From the NCBI GenBank assembly GCA_020829485.1, contig JAIVFU010000007.1, forward strand, positions 1 to 64,000: a DNA stretch of 64,000 nt. Reading direction: 5' to 3'. Origin of the DNA: Nostoc sp. CHAB 5834. GTDB taxonomy: Bacteria; Cyanobacteriota; Cyanobacteriia; Cyanobacteriales; Nostocaceae. Made by a program: the position numbers and the translations under genes. The notes beneath the pieces are model-generated. The model made no database searches, was not told the DNA's origin, and worked only from the letters and a program-made list of their open reading frames with translations. This document shows, in pieces, positions 43,845 to 52,858 of this stretch. Numbering within the stretch: the stretch's first letter is position 1; each line of letters opens with the position of its first letter.

Positions 43845-45734
43845 CTAATTATTTTTAACTGTGCTAATAGTTTGCAATAATTGACTAGCTGTATAAGGTT
43901 TGGATAAAAAGGCTTTGATACCCATACCATAAGCTGTATTAACTTTATCCTGCGAAGTCAGTCCACTGACAGCAATGATTTTGATATCTGGGTTAATTTT
44001 TCGCAGGGTGCGAATAGTAGTTATTCCATCCATTGACGGCATTACCATATCAGTTAATACAAGAGATATTTCATCTCGATGTTCTGCATATAAGGCTATT
44101 GCTTCAATGCCATCACTAGCTGTGATTGCTTTATAGTTATGGCTTTCTAGAGATGTTTTTGTCACATCTCGAATGGCGGCTTCATCATCTACTATTAAAA
44201 TTAACTCTCCTTGTCCTGAAGGTAATCCCTCTTCTTGTTCTTCTATAGTTTCCATCGCCTCTTGTGCTGGCAAATATACCTTAAATTGGCTGCCTTTTCC
44301 CTGAACACTTACTACATCGATAAAACCGCCGTGGCTTTTAATAATGCCAAGTACTGTAGAAAGTCCAAGACCAGTACCTTTACCGAGTTCTTTCGTAGTA
44401 AAAAATGGCTCAAATATCCGATCTAATATTTCTGTTTGAATACCAATTCCGCCATCACTAACAGTAATAACAATGTGATGACCAACTTTAGCATCTATAT
44501 GCATCTTGGCGTAATTTTCATCAATTAAAAGATTTTCCGCCAATATTTTTAAAGTTCCACCATTCGGCATAGCGTCACGAGCATTGACACACAAATTCAT
44601 CAGTACTTGATGCAATTGAGTAGCATCGCCGCAAACAGTCCAAAGATTTTGCGGAATTTGAATGGAAACTTCAATGGATTTGGGAAAAGTTTCTTTAATA
44701 ATTTGCTGAATTTCTACTATTAAATGCTTTAATTGCAATATTGTGCGATCGCCCTCAATTCCGCGAGTAAAAGATAAGACTTGTTTAACTAAAGTAGCCC
44801 CACGTTTAGCGTTTGTAATCAATATTTGCAACAGTCGCCGAGAACGCTCATCATGGACTTGTGCCTCGAATAGTTGGGCTGTCATCATAATCGGGGCAAG
44901 AATATTATTTAGATCGTGGGCGATACCACTGGCTAAAGTGCCAATACTTTCCAATCGCTGGGCGCGAAGAAATTGCGCTTCCAGTTGTTTTTTTTGTGTG
45001 ATGTCAGTGTTAACAATGAGAATAGATTGTGCTTTATTATTGAATTCATGCACCAGTGTCCAACGACTTTCAACAATAATTTCTTTACCTGATTTTGTTT
45101 TTTGATGTAATTCACCCTGCCAAGAACCATGTTTCATCATAATACTGAGTGCTTTTTCAACTTGAGACACATGTTTTTCATGCCAGAGAACTCGTGTCTT
45201 TTTATTGATAGCTTCTTCTTTTTTCCAACTGTACAGGCTCTCAGCACCTTTGTTCCAAAATAAAATTTTCTCGTCTAAATCACAGACAAAAATTGCATCG
45301 GTGGCAACATCTAGCAAAGCAGCTTGTTCGCGGATTTTGTATTCTGTTTGTTTGCGCTCAATGGCATAACGAATAGAACGCTCTAACAAAGGTGCAGTCA
45401 ACTGGCTTTTTTCGAGATAATCTGCGGCTCCGGCTTTTATTGCTTCGATATCTATTTCCCAGTCACCTTGTCCAGTCAGCAAAATTATCGGAGAACAACA
45501 GCCGTTGGCAATTGCTTCGCGCAAAAGTTCCAGTCCACTCTCTTGCCCCAAACGGTAGTCTACAAGATAAATGTCATGTTGGTTGCGAGCGATCGCATTC
45601 TTTGCTGCTTCATAATTATTTACCCACTCCAACTCGCAGTTTGCTACCTGAAATTCACTGAACCAATAACGAGTCAAAATATAGTCGTCTTCGTCATCAT
45701 CAATGAACAGAACTTTCATAAAGCTGTTGTCCAT
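43845..45734 (-). CDS. Hybrid histidine kinase (REC-PAS-HK-REC)
   Basis: 629 residues, no membrane segment. An N-terminal receiver (MKVLFIDDDEDDYILTRYWF from residue 6, Asp59 in YLVDYRLG), a PAS/PAC unit (about 135-255: AALLDVATDAIFVCDLDEKI), HisKA with ASGIAHDLNNILAPIM, an ATPase domain (MNLCVNARDAMPNGG, GKGTGLGLSTVLG) and a C-terminal receiver (ILIVDDEAAIRDV, LVLTDMVMPSMDG). The two receivers suggest a phosphorelay hub. It lies directly downstream of a decayed kinase/regulator pair on the same strand. Start could be the internal ATG at 45719. Confidence 0.92.
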   Translation of the reverse strand: MDNSFMKVLFIDDDEDDYILTRYWFSEFQVANCELEWVNNYEAAKNAIARNQHDIYLVDYRLGQESGLELLREAIANGCCSPIILLTGQGDWEIDIEAIKAGAADYLEKSQLTAPLLERSIRYAIERKQTEYKIREQAALLDVATDAIFVCDLDEKILFWNKGAESLYSWKKEEAINKKTRVLWHEKHVSQVEKALSIMMKHGSWQGELHQKTKSGKEIIVESRWTLVHEFNNKAQSILIVNTDITQKKQLEAQFLRAQRLESIGTLASGIAHDLNNILAPIMMTAQLFEAQVHDERSRRLLQILITNAKRGATLVKQVLSFTRGIEGDRTILQLKHLIVEIQQIIKETFPKSIEVSIQIPQNLWTVCGDATQLHQVLMNLCVNARDAMPNGGTLKILAENLLIDENYAKMHIDAKVGHHIVITVSDGGIGIQTEILDRIFEPFFTTKELGKGTGLGLSTVLGIIKSHGGFIDVVSVQGKGSQFKVYLPAQEAMETIEEQEEGLPSGQGELILIVDDEAAIRDVTKTSLESHNYKAITASDGIEAIALYAEHRDEISLVLTDMVMPSMDGITTIRTLRKINPDIKIIAVSGLTSQDKVNTAYGMGIKAFLSKPYTASQLLQTISTVKNN

Positions 45735-45846
45735 GTTTATCTCCCACGGCTTCTAGTGGCAGTTTCACAATTTCAAACCAGTATTTAACTAGAGTCTTCA
45801 TGACCTCAACTAATGAAGAAAAAGTCACTGGTTTTTTCGTTAATAT
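45700..45846 (-). pseudogene. Response regulator, C-terminal remnant
   Basis: The minus-strand frame reads ILTKKPVTFSSLVEVMKTLV then KYWFEIVKLPLEAVGDKHGQ and runs into the start of the hybrid kinase. KKPV carries the conserved receiver Lys, and KYWFEIVKLP is the typical tail of Rcp1-like regulators that are coded beside phytochrome-type kinases. The N-terminal two thirds are missing, replaced by non-coding sequence to 45926. A receiver without its Asp is non-functional. Confidence 0.6.
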
Positions 45847-46540
45847 TTAACACTAAACTGCATGTTGTAGTCACCAATAGTCTGGAATAATCAAATCTCA
45901 TTAATACTTAACATGATGACCAATTTTTAGAATCCATCAATCCGACAAATTACAGGGTGCAGTTGTAGAATTAAGCTAATTTTGGGGTCTAACATTATCT
46001 CTCTCCAGGAATAAAATAAAGAATGAGAATTAATTGACAATACGATCATAAATTTTGATCCTTGCCCTGGTATGCTTTGGGCTGTGATATTTCCGTGATG
46101 ACGCTCAATAATTTTCCGACAGATAGCTAAACCTATGCCAGTACCTTCGTCCTCAATGCTACTATGCAATTGTTGAAAAACATTGAAAATTCGATTAAGA
46201 TATTTTTCTTCAAAACCAATACCATTATCTTCTACGATGATTTTACAAAGTTCAGAATTGGCAAATATGTTATCTGCTTGATTGTTTAAAAATTGACTAT
46301 AGATTTTGATAACAGGTGGTATCTGTGGGCGGTGAAATTTGAGGGCGTTACCAATGAGATTTTGCAGCAATTGACGCATTTGTAAAGGATCAGCTTCAAT
46401 GGTGGATAATTCCCCGATTTCTAGACTTCCTCCAGTTTGCTGCACATAAAGTTCTAAATCAAACAATACCTCTTGGACAATCTTGGTGAGATTTACTGAT
46501 ACAAAAGGTTGCGCTCTGGTAGTAACTCGTGAAAGTGTTA

Positions 46541-46856
46541 TAGCGGTTCCCATTCAGATGCAGTACAACGTTATATCGCGGGGTGTAGGGGCACGGCAGT
46601 GCCCATGCGTGTCAACTTAAGCAAAATGCATGTCCCACAGGCGTTTTACCCCCCTTAATCCCCCCGATGCATTGGGGGGAAAAAGAAATCCAGTTCCCTC
46701 CCCTTAGAAAGGGGAGGGTTAGGGTGGGGTGACGCGGTGAGTGATGGAAAGCTAGAGAACTGAATATCACGTCTCGACAAAGGTTTCACGTTAAGTTGAC
46801 ACCTATGGGCACTGCCGTGCCCCTACCGATGTACGTCACGTAAACGAGAAGCGCTA
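46541..46856. repeat. MITE-like element A2 with a nested insert
   Basis: Ends TAGCGGTTCCC and GAGAAGCGCTA, with TA on both sides (46539-46540, 46857-46858). Its core hairpin (GGGGCACGGCAGTGCCCA / TGGGCACTGCCGTGCCCC) is split by a second inverted-repeat unit, 46609-46802, which has GTGTCAACTTAA / TTAAGTTGACAC ends and 194 bp. This gives three levels: kinase, MITE A, inner element. Confidence 0.8.
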
Positions 46857-46858
46857 TA

Positions 46859-47006
46859 TAGCGCTTCTCGGTTGAGTCCAATACAGACCTAACCCCCAGC
46901 CCCTTCCCTACTAGCGTTAGGGAGCAAGATTCAAAGCCTCTCTCCTTTTAGGAAGTGAGGAATGGAAGTGAGGTCAGAGTGTATTGCATCCACGCGAGAA
47001 CCGCTA
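46859..47006. repeat. MITE-like element A3
   Basis: Ends TAGCGCTTCTC and GAGAACCGCTA, 148 bp, flanked by TA at 46857-46858 and 47007-47008. It abuts A2 so that GAGAAGCGCTATATAGCGCT forms a perfect palindrome. The second MITE probably inserted into the TA at the end of the first. Confidence 0.8.
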
Positions 47007-47115
47007 TAACAAGTCTTCAATTAATGTTTGCATTCTCGATGCAGCATTCTGCATTCTTTCTAGGTAGTTATGTCCCTGTTCAGTTAACGTGTCGCCATAG
47101 GTCGTTTTGAGGCGA

Positions 47116-47234
47116 TCGCGCTTTCCGTTTGTATGCAATACACCCCGGAATCTTACTCCCCAATGCTCGCTTTTAAGGTCTTTATTGGACTAGAAGCCCT
47201 ATAGTAGTTGGTTTAATTCCCCACGCCCAACCCC
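47116..47234. other. Degraded sequence upstream of the split kinase
   Basis: Expected to hold the 5' part of the kinase, but no kinase similarity remains. No other gene seen. Confidence 0.35.
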
Positions 47235-47420
47235 TTTAAACCGCGTCTATCTTGAAACCTGTAGTTCTTCGGTGATGAAAAGGATTTGCCCTCATCCCCC
47301 AACCTATCCCCCAAATCTGGGATTCGGGGAGCCAGAATTTCAAAGTCCCTCTCCCAGATATGGGAGAGGGATTTAGGGTGAGGGCAAAAACTACGGTTCT
47401 CAACTTAGATGAGGTTTAAA
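47235..47420. repeat. MITE-like element, family E (TTTAAACC ends)
   Basis: Imperfect inverted ends: TTTAAACCGCGTCTATCTTG on the left, and reading inward from the right TTTAAACCTCATCTAAGTTG. The core holds TTGCCCTCATCCCCCAACC and its near complement GGTGAGGGCAA, plus a CTCTCCCAGATATGGGAGAG hairpin. No coding capacity. Confidence 0.65.
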
Positions 47421-47857
47421 TCCTCCTCATTTCTTTGTAGATTCGGGTTTTTGACTAACCCGCAACTTAATGTCATGAAAAATTGACATTATTGCGATCG
47501 CTCAACCTCTAGCTAGCTATAAATGTTATGAAATCATGACAATACGATCCCAGAAGGGCTTGTAAATTCGTGAAACAGGCAAAAAACCTACTTGTTACCC
47601 CTTGATCCCTAGATATGCTTAGTGGTTAATATTGACTTAACAGATAGAACTTCCCCAATCCCAAAGAAATGCTAATTTTGGCATAACAAAGGAATTGATT
47701 GGAAGTTACCCCAATTTAAAAACAGACTAAAAAACCTTAAAAACTGGGCAAAACCAGGAGTCAGGATAAGAAATTCATCTGGAGTGGATGACATTTTATA
47801 TAGCATTCTTTAACCAGGGGAAATCATTTACCGCTTAAACTACTGGAGGCCAAAATA
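47421..47857. promoter_or_regulatory. Long upstream region of the DUF4912 gene
   Basis: 437 bp without gene or repeat. GGAGGCCAAAATAATG provides the ribosome-binding site. The region is probably a promoter with a long leader; I cannot define boxes. Confidence 0.4.
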
Positions 47858-49114
47858 ATGGCAAAAGAACGCCCGCCACTAGAGGAGATGACCTTACGCC
47901 AACTACGCAAAGTTGCTAGCGAATATAGCATCTCTCGGTATAGCCGAATGCGTAAATCACAATTACTGGCATCAATTCAAGAAGTCCAGCGCAGTAAAAA
48001 TTTACTTAGTCCATCTCGTTCATTGGAGGCACAGGAAACCGTGGAAGCTGCAAAGTTTGAATTAGGTCAGGAAGATCGGACTGGTGGATCTTTGGCTGAT
48101 GTTGATGAAGGACTCGCAGATTTGCCCTCTGGCTATGGTGAAAGCCGGATTGTCCTCTTACCACGCGATCCTCAGTGGGCTTACACTTACTGGGATATTC
48201 CCAATGAACATAAAGAGGAACTGCGCCGACAAGGGGGACAACAACTTGCACTACGGATTTATGATGTCACCGACATCAATATCGAATTCCAAAGCCCCCA
48301 CAGCATTCAAGAATATCCTGCTGATGAACTAGCTAGAGAATGGTATCTACCAGTTCCAGTTAGCGATCGCGATTATGTGATCGATATCGGCTATCGTACT
48401 GCTGATGGACGCTGGTTGGTACTTGCTCGTTCTGCTAGAGTACACATTCCTCCTGTTTATCCTTCTGACTGGATTGAAGATGTCTTCATCACTGTCAACT
48501 TTGAAGAAGATTTGCGTGGTAAGACTCAGTACGAACTCGTACCACCTGCCAAGAAGGTTGCAGCTACCGCCAATGGTAATGCTGCTGTTGTCAATAGTAA
48601 CGGCAACCCCATCTACGACCAAATCTTTGGTTTAGCCGAATCTGCCGAATCACTACGGGTTGCTGGTTCTATCTTCGGTTCCCAGCACCAAGCAGCAGGT
48701 GCAGTGCAACCCATTAGCTCCTACATTTTCCCATCTGGTGTGGGTATGTGGGCAGTTCCCACCGTGTCAGGCTTAACCGCTTCCGGTGCAGGAATGTCAG
48801 GTGCTGGCTTCTCAGCTTCCGCCGTACCAGTTCGTCCGCGCCAGTTCTGGTTAATTGCCGATGCTGAGTTGATAGTCTACGGTGCAACCGAACCCGACGC
48901 TACCGTAACCATTGGTGGCCGTCCAATTCAGTTAAATCCAGATGGAACATTCCGCTTCCAGATGTCCTTCCAGGATGGTTTAATTGACTATCCAATCTTG
49001 GCTGTAGCTGCTGATGGTGAGCAAACCCGGTCAATTCAAATGAAATTTAACCGTGAGACACCATCTAGAAATACCAACACCAAAGAAGAAGCTGTTTTAG
49101 AATGGTTCTCTTAA
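47858..49114 (+). CDS. DUF4912 protein with Rho-N-like (SAP-type) N-terminus
   Basis: 418 residues. The first 45 residues (LRQLRKVASEYSISRYSRMR, KSQLLASIQEVQ) form a Rho N-terminal-like / SAP-like helical domain that may bind nucleic acid. The DUF4912 domain (about 90-215) shows YGESRIVLLPRDPQWAYTYW and ISPEHKEEL-like WDIPNEHKEELRR. A Gly/Ala/Ser-rich stretch follows, then a C-terminal beta domain (RQFWLIADAELIVYGATEPD, ATVTIGGRPIQLNPDGTF). Conserved in filamentous cyanobacteria; role unknown. A strong terminator follows 46 bp later. Confidence 0.85.
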   Translation: MAKERPPLEEMTLRQLRKVASEYSISRYSRMRKSQLLASIQEVQRSKNLLSPSRSLEAQETVEAAKFELGQEDRTGGSLADVDEGLADLPSGYGESRIVLLPRDPQWAYTYWDIPNEHKEELRRQGGQQLALRIYDVTDINIEFQSPHSIQEYPADELAREWYLPVPVSDRDYVIDIGYRTADGRWLVLARSARVHIPPVYPSDWIEDVFITVNFEEDLRGKTQYELVPPAKKVAATANGNAAVVNSNGNPIYDQIFGLAESAESLRVAGSIFGSQHQAAGAVQPISSYIFPSGVGMWAVPTVSGLTASGAGMSGAGFSASAVPVRPRQFWLIADAELIVYGATEPDATVTIGGRPIQLNPDGTFRFQMSFQDGLIDYPILAVAADGEQTRSIQMKFNRETPSRNTNTKEEAVLEWFS

Positions 49115-49160
49115 GTTTTGGTTCTGAGATAAACTCCAAACTGAAATTTTAAATTATTTC

Positions 49161-49191
49161 CCGCTATAGTAATTCTGTAGCGGTTTTTTTT
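49161..49191 (+). terminator. Rho-independent terminator after the DUF4912 gene
   Basis: Hairpin CCGCTATAG/CTGTAGCGG (one G-U pair) with loop TAATT and a run of eight T. Confidence 0.9.
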
Positions 49192-49199
49192 GCATTATT

Positions 49200-50126
49200 A
49201 TGTATACGAAAAAATTATTTTTGTTATTTATCTTGATAATTGGCGCAACCTTATTATCAGGTTGTCAAGAGATTGAAGCAAATTCAATTCCAAAAGCATC
49301 TAAAAGTTGCCCTGGCAAAGATGCTAAATTCAGCATTGATTTTTTTAAAACCAATAATCAAGGTAAAAGAAATCAAAGAGGTATTAACAATGTGATTATT
49401 TTTAATCCCAAATCAACAGAATTAGATTTCAAAGTTAATGTGGGTCTATCTCATAAACTCTACGCTAAAGATGCTAAGGGGAAATTGCGTAAAGAATATA
49501 TACCAAAACAGTTTCGTGAACTCATCGGCGATGAGAATGCCAAATTAAACGGACAGCTACCCATTGCCGCAATTAATGCTGACTATATAGGTACTGATGA
49601 TAAACCACAAGGCTTAAATGTTTCTCGTGGCATCGAGTATTCAGGAGCATTTAAAACTAAGCGTTCTTCCTTTGGGATATCAGGAGGTACACCCAACCAG
49701 CGACAGGCTACTATCCAAGCTGGTAGAAGAAAAAGTAATATTCTCAATTACAATTTAGTGGGTGGTAATGGCAGATTCTATCGTCAGGGTAAATTTAAAG
49801 ATATTTGTCAAGATTTAGGAGAATTTGCTTGTAAAAATGCTAAAAATCGTTCTATGGCAGCTATCACTAATCAAGGCTATGTAATCTTATTAGTTAATGA
49901 CTTGAAAGCTAATTCAGATATTGAATTATCTCAAGTTAATCAAGAGTTACTGCCAGATATGTTTGATAATGTCCTAGAAGGTATTGCTAGCAATAACTGT
50001 TTAGGTAAGATTCGAGAAGGGATATTATTTGATGGAGGTATGTCTCCAGGATTGTATTATAACCAGAAAACTTATGTGGAAAACCTTGGCCCGATAGGTT
50101 CAGTTTTTCTGATTTACAAAAAATAA
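49200..50126 (+). CDS. NAGPA-like phosphodiester glycosidase domain lipoprotein
   Basis: 308 residues. A lipoprotein signal peptide ends LLSGC (lipobox Cys at about residue 22). The mature part is a phosphodiester-glycosidase (NAGPA/DUF2233) domain: LPIAAINADYIGTDDKPQGL, NVSRGIEYSG, NRSMAAITNQGYVILLVND, and ILFDGGMSPGLYYNQK near the end, the D-G-G-x-S signature. It should act on a glycan phosphodiester in the cell envelope. The start codon lies only 9 bp after the terminator T-run, so its promoter must be inside or just after that hairpin, or some read-through occurs. Confidence 0.8.
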   Translation: MYTKKLFLLFILIIGATLLSGCQEIEANSIPKASKSCPGKDAKFSIDFFKTNNQGKRNQRGINNVIIFNPKSTELDFKVNVGLSHKLYAKDAKGKLRKEYIPKQFRELIGDENAKLNGQLPIAAINADYIGTDDKPQGLNVSRGIEYSGAFKTKRSSFGISGGTPNQRQATIQAGRRKSNILNYNLVGGNGRFYRQGKFKDICQDLGEFACKNAKNRSMAAITNQGYVILLVNDLKANSDIELSQVNQELLPDMFDNVLEGIASNNCLGKIREGILFDGGMSPGLYYNQKTYVENLGPIGSVFLIYKK

Positions 50127-50142
50127 AGATAATCACTCAATT

Positions 50143-50463
50143 TTAGAATACTGACTCTTTAACTTTTTGCGAATTCTCAAGCTTGTTTGGATTCACCCAA
50201 CGATTGACAAATTCGTGATTATGTTTGTACACCTTGATTTGCACTTGCTTGGAACTTAACTTGACTACTTCGGCTGGAATTCTTTGGACATCGCTAGAAT
50301 CTGCGCGAGGTTTGTAAAGCCAAATGACTTTTTGCCCTACTTGGAAGTAGTCAGCATTACTAGTTAAAGAAGGCGCTTTTTCTGCCCAAGAGGGGAAAGC
50401 AATTGCTAAGTTTATCAAAAGTACTAAGACCACTAGAGTGATTTGGAAAAGTTTCATGATCAT
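50143..50463 (-). CDS. Hypothetical exported protein
   Basis: 106 residues. Signal peptide (MKLFQITLVVLVLLINLAIA, cleavage near PSWAEK), then a small beta-rich domain: DYFQVGQKVIWLYKPRADSS, AEVVKLSSKQVQIKVYKHN, and a WVNPNKL motif, reminiscent of SH3/Tudor-like folds. Two close ATGs (50463, 50457). Function unknown. Convergent with the lipoprotein gene. Confidence 0.6.
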   Translation of the reverse strand: MIMKLFQITLVVLVLLINLAIAFPSWAEKAPSLTSNADYFQVGQKVIWLYKPRADSSDVQRIPAEVVKLSSKQVQIKVYKHNHEFVNRWVNPNKLENSQKVKESVF

Positions 50464-50505
50464 TGCACTTGTCTTGGGTCTGGTAGGATAATCAATCTGC
50501 TGATC

Positions 50506-50628
50506 TAAGTAGGACGGCGTAAATAATTTGCATGTTTGTAGTGAGGGCTTCAGCCCTCACTACAAACTAATTCCAAAATTTTTTACATTAGTTAATATAG
50601 TTTGAATTATTCTCACCGACTTACTTAG
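50506..50628. repeat. MITE-like element, family B copy 2
   Basis: Inverted ends TAAGTAGGACGGCGTAAATA and (inverted) TAAGTAAGTCGGTGAGAATA with a simple palindromic core GTTTGTAGTGAGGGCTTCAG / CCCTCACTACAAAC. The right part is nearly identical to the element that splits the GNAT gene, which confirms family membership. Confidence 0.8.
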
Positions 50629-50714
50629 CATTTAATTATTATTCTCCTTTGTTTTCTCAAAGTTTCTTTTTAGAACGAAAGCGATGATTAGATTCTTCCT
50701 CCCCTGCTCCCCCT

Positions 50715-52028
50715 TTAGGGAAATATTGCTAGCTCAGTTTCCGGGTCAAAAAAGTGAATTTTCTCTGGAGTCAGAGATAACCATAGTTGCTCCCCAACTT
50801 GTACAAATCGGTCTGGTGGGATTCGCACTTGTAAGTAATTGGTAGTAGCAGGTTGAGATCCCGGTTCGGCAATCTTAACTGCGAGAAAGGAATCATTGCC
50901 GAGATTCTCTACCAAATCTACTTGCACTGGTATATTTTTGGTAGCAGGCATACTCAAGTTAAAGTGTTCTGGGCGAATACCTAAAATTAGAGTTTTGCGA
51001 TCATATTTTTGTAAAGCTTTTCCCCAGACTTCTGGGAGGGTGAAACGAAACTGGGAATGAGTAATCAACTGTGGCGCATGAAATTCTATAGGAATAAAAT
51101 TCATCGGTGGTGAACCAATGAACTCTGCTACAAAAAGATTGGCTGGGCGGTTGTAAAGTTCTAAGGGAGAAGCAACTTGCTGAATTTTACCCTCAGACAT
51201 AATCGCAATGCGATCGCCCATTGTCATCGCTTCTGTTTGATCGTGAGTAACGTAAATTGTCGTTGTCCCCAATTGGCGCTGCAATTTGACAATTTGAGCG
51301 CGGGTTTCTGCTCGAAGTTTGGCATCTAAGTTAGAAAGCGGTTCATCCATTAAGAATACTTGGGGGTCGCGTGCGATCGCTCGTCCCAATGCAACCCGTT
51401 GTCTTTGTCCCCCAGATAGCTGTTTGGGTAAGCGATTCAGGAATGTTTCGATTTGTAACAGTTGGGCAACACTACGCACCTGTTCATCCACCGCCCGTTC
51501 CTTGTCAGAAATGTAGCGCAGTCCTTTAGGTAACTTTCTGGTCGCACCCACGAAGAGATTTTCTGTCCAATTGGGGAGTGGGGAGTGGGGAGTGGGGAGT
51601 GGGGAATGCTGATTTTCCCTATTCCCTGATTGTCTGCGGCGTAGCCCAAAGGCGATGTTGTCGTACACCGTCATGTGGGGATAGAGGGCGTAATTTTGAA
51701 ATACCATTGCGATGTCGCGTTCTTTGGGTGGTAGGTCATTGATTAAGCGATCGCCTATCCAGATATTACCGCCAGTCATCACTTCTAAACCAGCGATTAA
51801 GCGCAGCAGGGTACTTTTACCACAACCAGAAGGGCCTACCAGCACCATAAACTCGCCATCTGCGATCGTCAGGTTAATCCGCCGCAAGACGTTAACACTT
51901 CCCGCCCGTTCTTGCGCTGCATCAGTTTTCTCGCCAAACGTGAGAGAAGATTGGTTTTCTGAGGTCACACTTTCCCCTTTACGCGAGGAAAAACTTTTAT
52001 AAACGTTTTCTAAAATAACTTGGGACAC
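50715..52028 (-). CDS. ABC transporter ATPase (MalK/UgpC type) with internal inserts
   Basis: 437 residues. ATPase of a carbohydrate or glycerol-phosphate importer: Walker A GPSGCGKSTLLR, Q-loop MVFQNYALYPHM, signature LSGGQRQRVALGRA, Walker B VFLMDEPLSNLD, H-loop YVTHDQTEAMT, and a C-terminal TOBE/OB regulatory region (LGIRPEHFNL). About 60 extra residues sit between the Q-loop and the signature (FGLRRRQSGNRENQHS, PLPTPHSPLPNWTENLF and on), partly coded by GGGGAGT repeats; another insert (about residues 15-48) precedes VNVLRRINLTIADGEF. No permease or binding protein is nearby, so it may serve several transporters. Confidence 0.88.
   Translation of the reverse strand: MSQVILENVYKSFSSRKGESVTSENQSSLTFGEKTDAAQERAGSVNVLRRINLTIADGEFMVLVGPSGCGKSTLLRLIAGLEVMTGGNIWIGDRLINDLPPKERDIAMVFQNYALYPHMTVYDNIAFGLRRRQSGNRENQHSPLPTPHSPLPNWTENLFVGATRKLPKGLRYISDKERAVDEQVRSVAQLLQIETFLNRLPKQLSGGQRQRVALGRAIARDPQVFLMDEPLSNLDAKLRAETRAQIVKLQRQLGTTTIYVTHDQTEAMTMGDRIAIMSEGKIQQVASPLELYNRPANLFVAEFIGSPPMNFIPIEFHAPQLITHSQFRFTLPEVWGKALQKYDRKTLILGIRPEHFNLSMPATKNIPVQVDLVENLGNDSFLAVKIAEPGSQPATTNYLQVRIPPDRFVQVGEQLWLSLTPEKIHFFDPETELAIFP
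51573..51604. repeat. GGGGAGT repeat inside the ABC ATPase gene
   Basis: Four to five heptamers GGGGAGT, read in frame on the minus strand as HSPLPTPHSPLP. Confidence 0.8.
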
Positions 52029-52156
52029 AACTAATTATTGTCATTGGGGATTGGGCATGGGGCATTGGGCATTGGGCATTGGATTTGGACTAATGACCAA
52101 TGACAGTTTAGCGCCCATCATAATACACGTTCTAGGGACTTCCAAATAAAAAAATA

Positions 52157-52602
52157 GACGGTCGCCACTCACGTTTGCGCCACCTGGGTGAGTTTGAATC
52201 AATCGAAACCTCGCCACCAATGGATGTCCTCTGGTTCTGCTTACCGCGTCAGCCAGAAGACCCTGAAGGGGGAATGGGGCGCTTTGGTGAAGGTAAAATC
52301 ATTGCCATGCTTGACGTGGTGATGAGTGGCAAGTTGCGTATGTTATCCCCAAGGGAGGCTATCAACAACTACGGGCTGCGGGTTTGGAAGAATTAATAAA
52401 ATCTGTTGTGGAAGTAGTGCCAGAATTCCAGCAACGCATCATTCAGGCGTTTCAAACTTTTATCCAAAAGCGGGTATTTGCCACAGTTCTCATCTCAAAT
52501 CGCACCTTTGTACCACCTGCGTTTTTGCGCTTACCCATCTTGCGCGACCTTCCAGGCAGGTTGATTGCCTTTGGTGTTTTTCCAGTTCACGTCAAGACTT
52601 AA
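52157..52602 (+). pseudogene. FAD-dependent oxidoreductase, C-terminal remnant with frameshift
   Basis: The first frame reads DGRHSRLRHLGEFESIETSP and on to EGKIIAMLD at about 52310; the next frame continues with GDEWQVAYVIPKGGYQQLRA, then GLEELIKSVVEVVPEFQQRI and LRDLPGRLIAFGVFPVHVKT. Together they match the second half of an FAD-dependent hydroxylase-like protein (DGRHSRLR is the family DG motif). One base is missing near 52311, and the N-terminal FAD-binding half is absent. It lies divergent from the ABC ATPase gene. Confidence 0.7.
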
Positions 52603-52858
52603 TTTTTGCCAATAATTTTTTCTATTTAATCAATGGGTGGTACAATCATACTACTCCATGCAGAATTCAATGCTCATTTAGTCAAGCGAAGGTGGCGAGC
52701 GGCATATTCAATGCTGTTCAAAGCGATCGCTTGGCTTTTATGCTAGAAATAACTAAAAACTCAGGCATTATTAAAGAATGCAAACAATTAAACATATCTA
52801 GATATTAATTGGCACTACATAGAAAAACTAGTACTTTTTGCAGTCAGGAGTAATTTTA
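52603..52858. other. Intergenic region upstream of ssb
   Basis: No gene seen. AGGAG at 52846-52850 is the ribosome-binding site for ssb. Confidence 0.4.

Larger units (their letters stand above)
45927..47115 (-). pseudogene. Sensor histidine kinase split by stacked MITEs
   Basis: The upstream part (47115-47009) reads GKRDRLKTTYGDTLTEQGHN then YLERMQNAASRMQTLIEDLL, the dimerisation helices of a histidine kinase; the downstream part (46538-45927) resumes with TLSRVTTRAQPFVSVNLTKI and contains the ATPase domain (NLIGNALKFHRPQ, DNGIGFEEKYLNRIFNVFQQ, EGTGIGLAICR). Deleting 46541-47008 rejoins EDLL to TLSRV in frame. The 5' end (H-box and sensor) is absent: the frame loses similarity before 47115. 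The right half has an ATG inside the MITE end (46553), so a truncated ATPase could be expressed. Confidence 0.8.
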
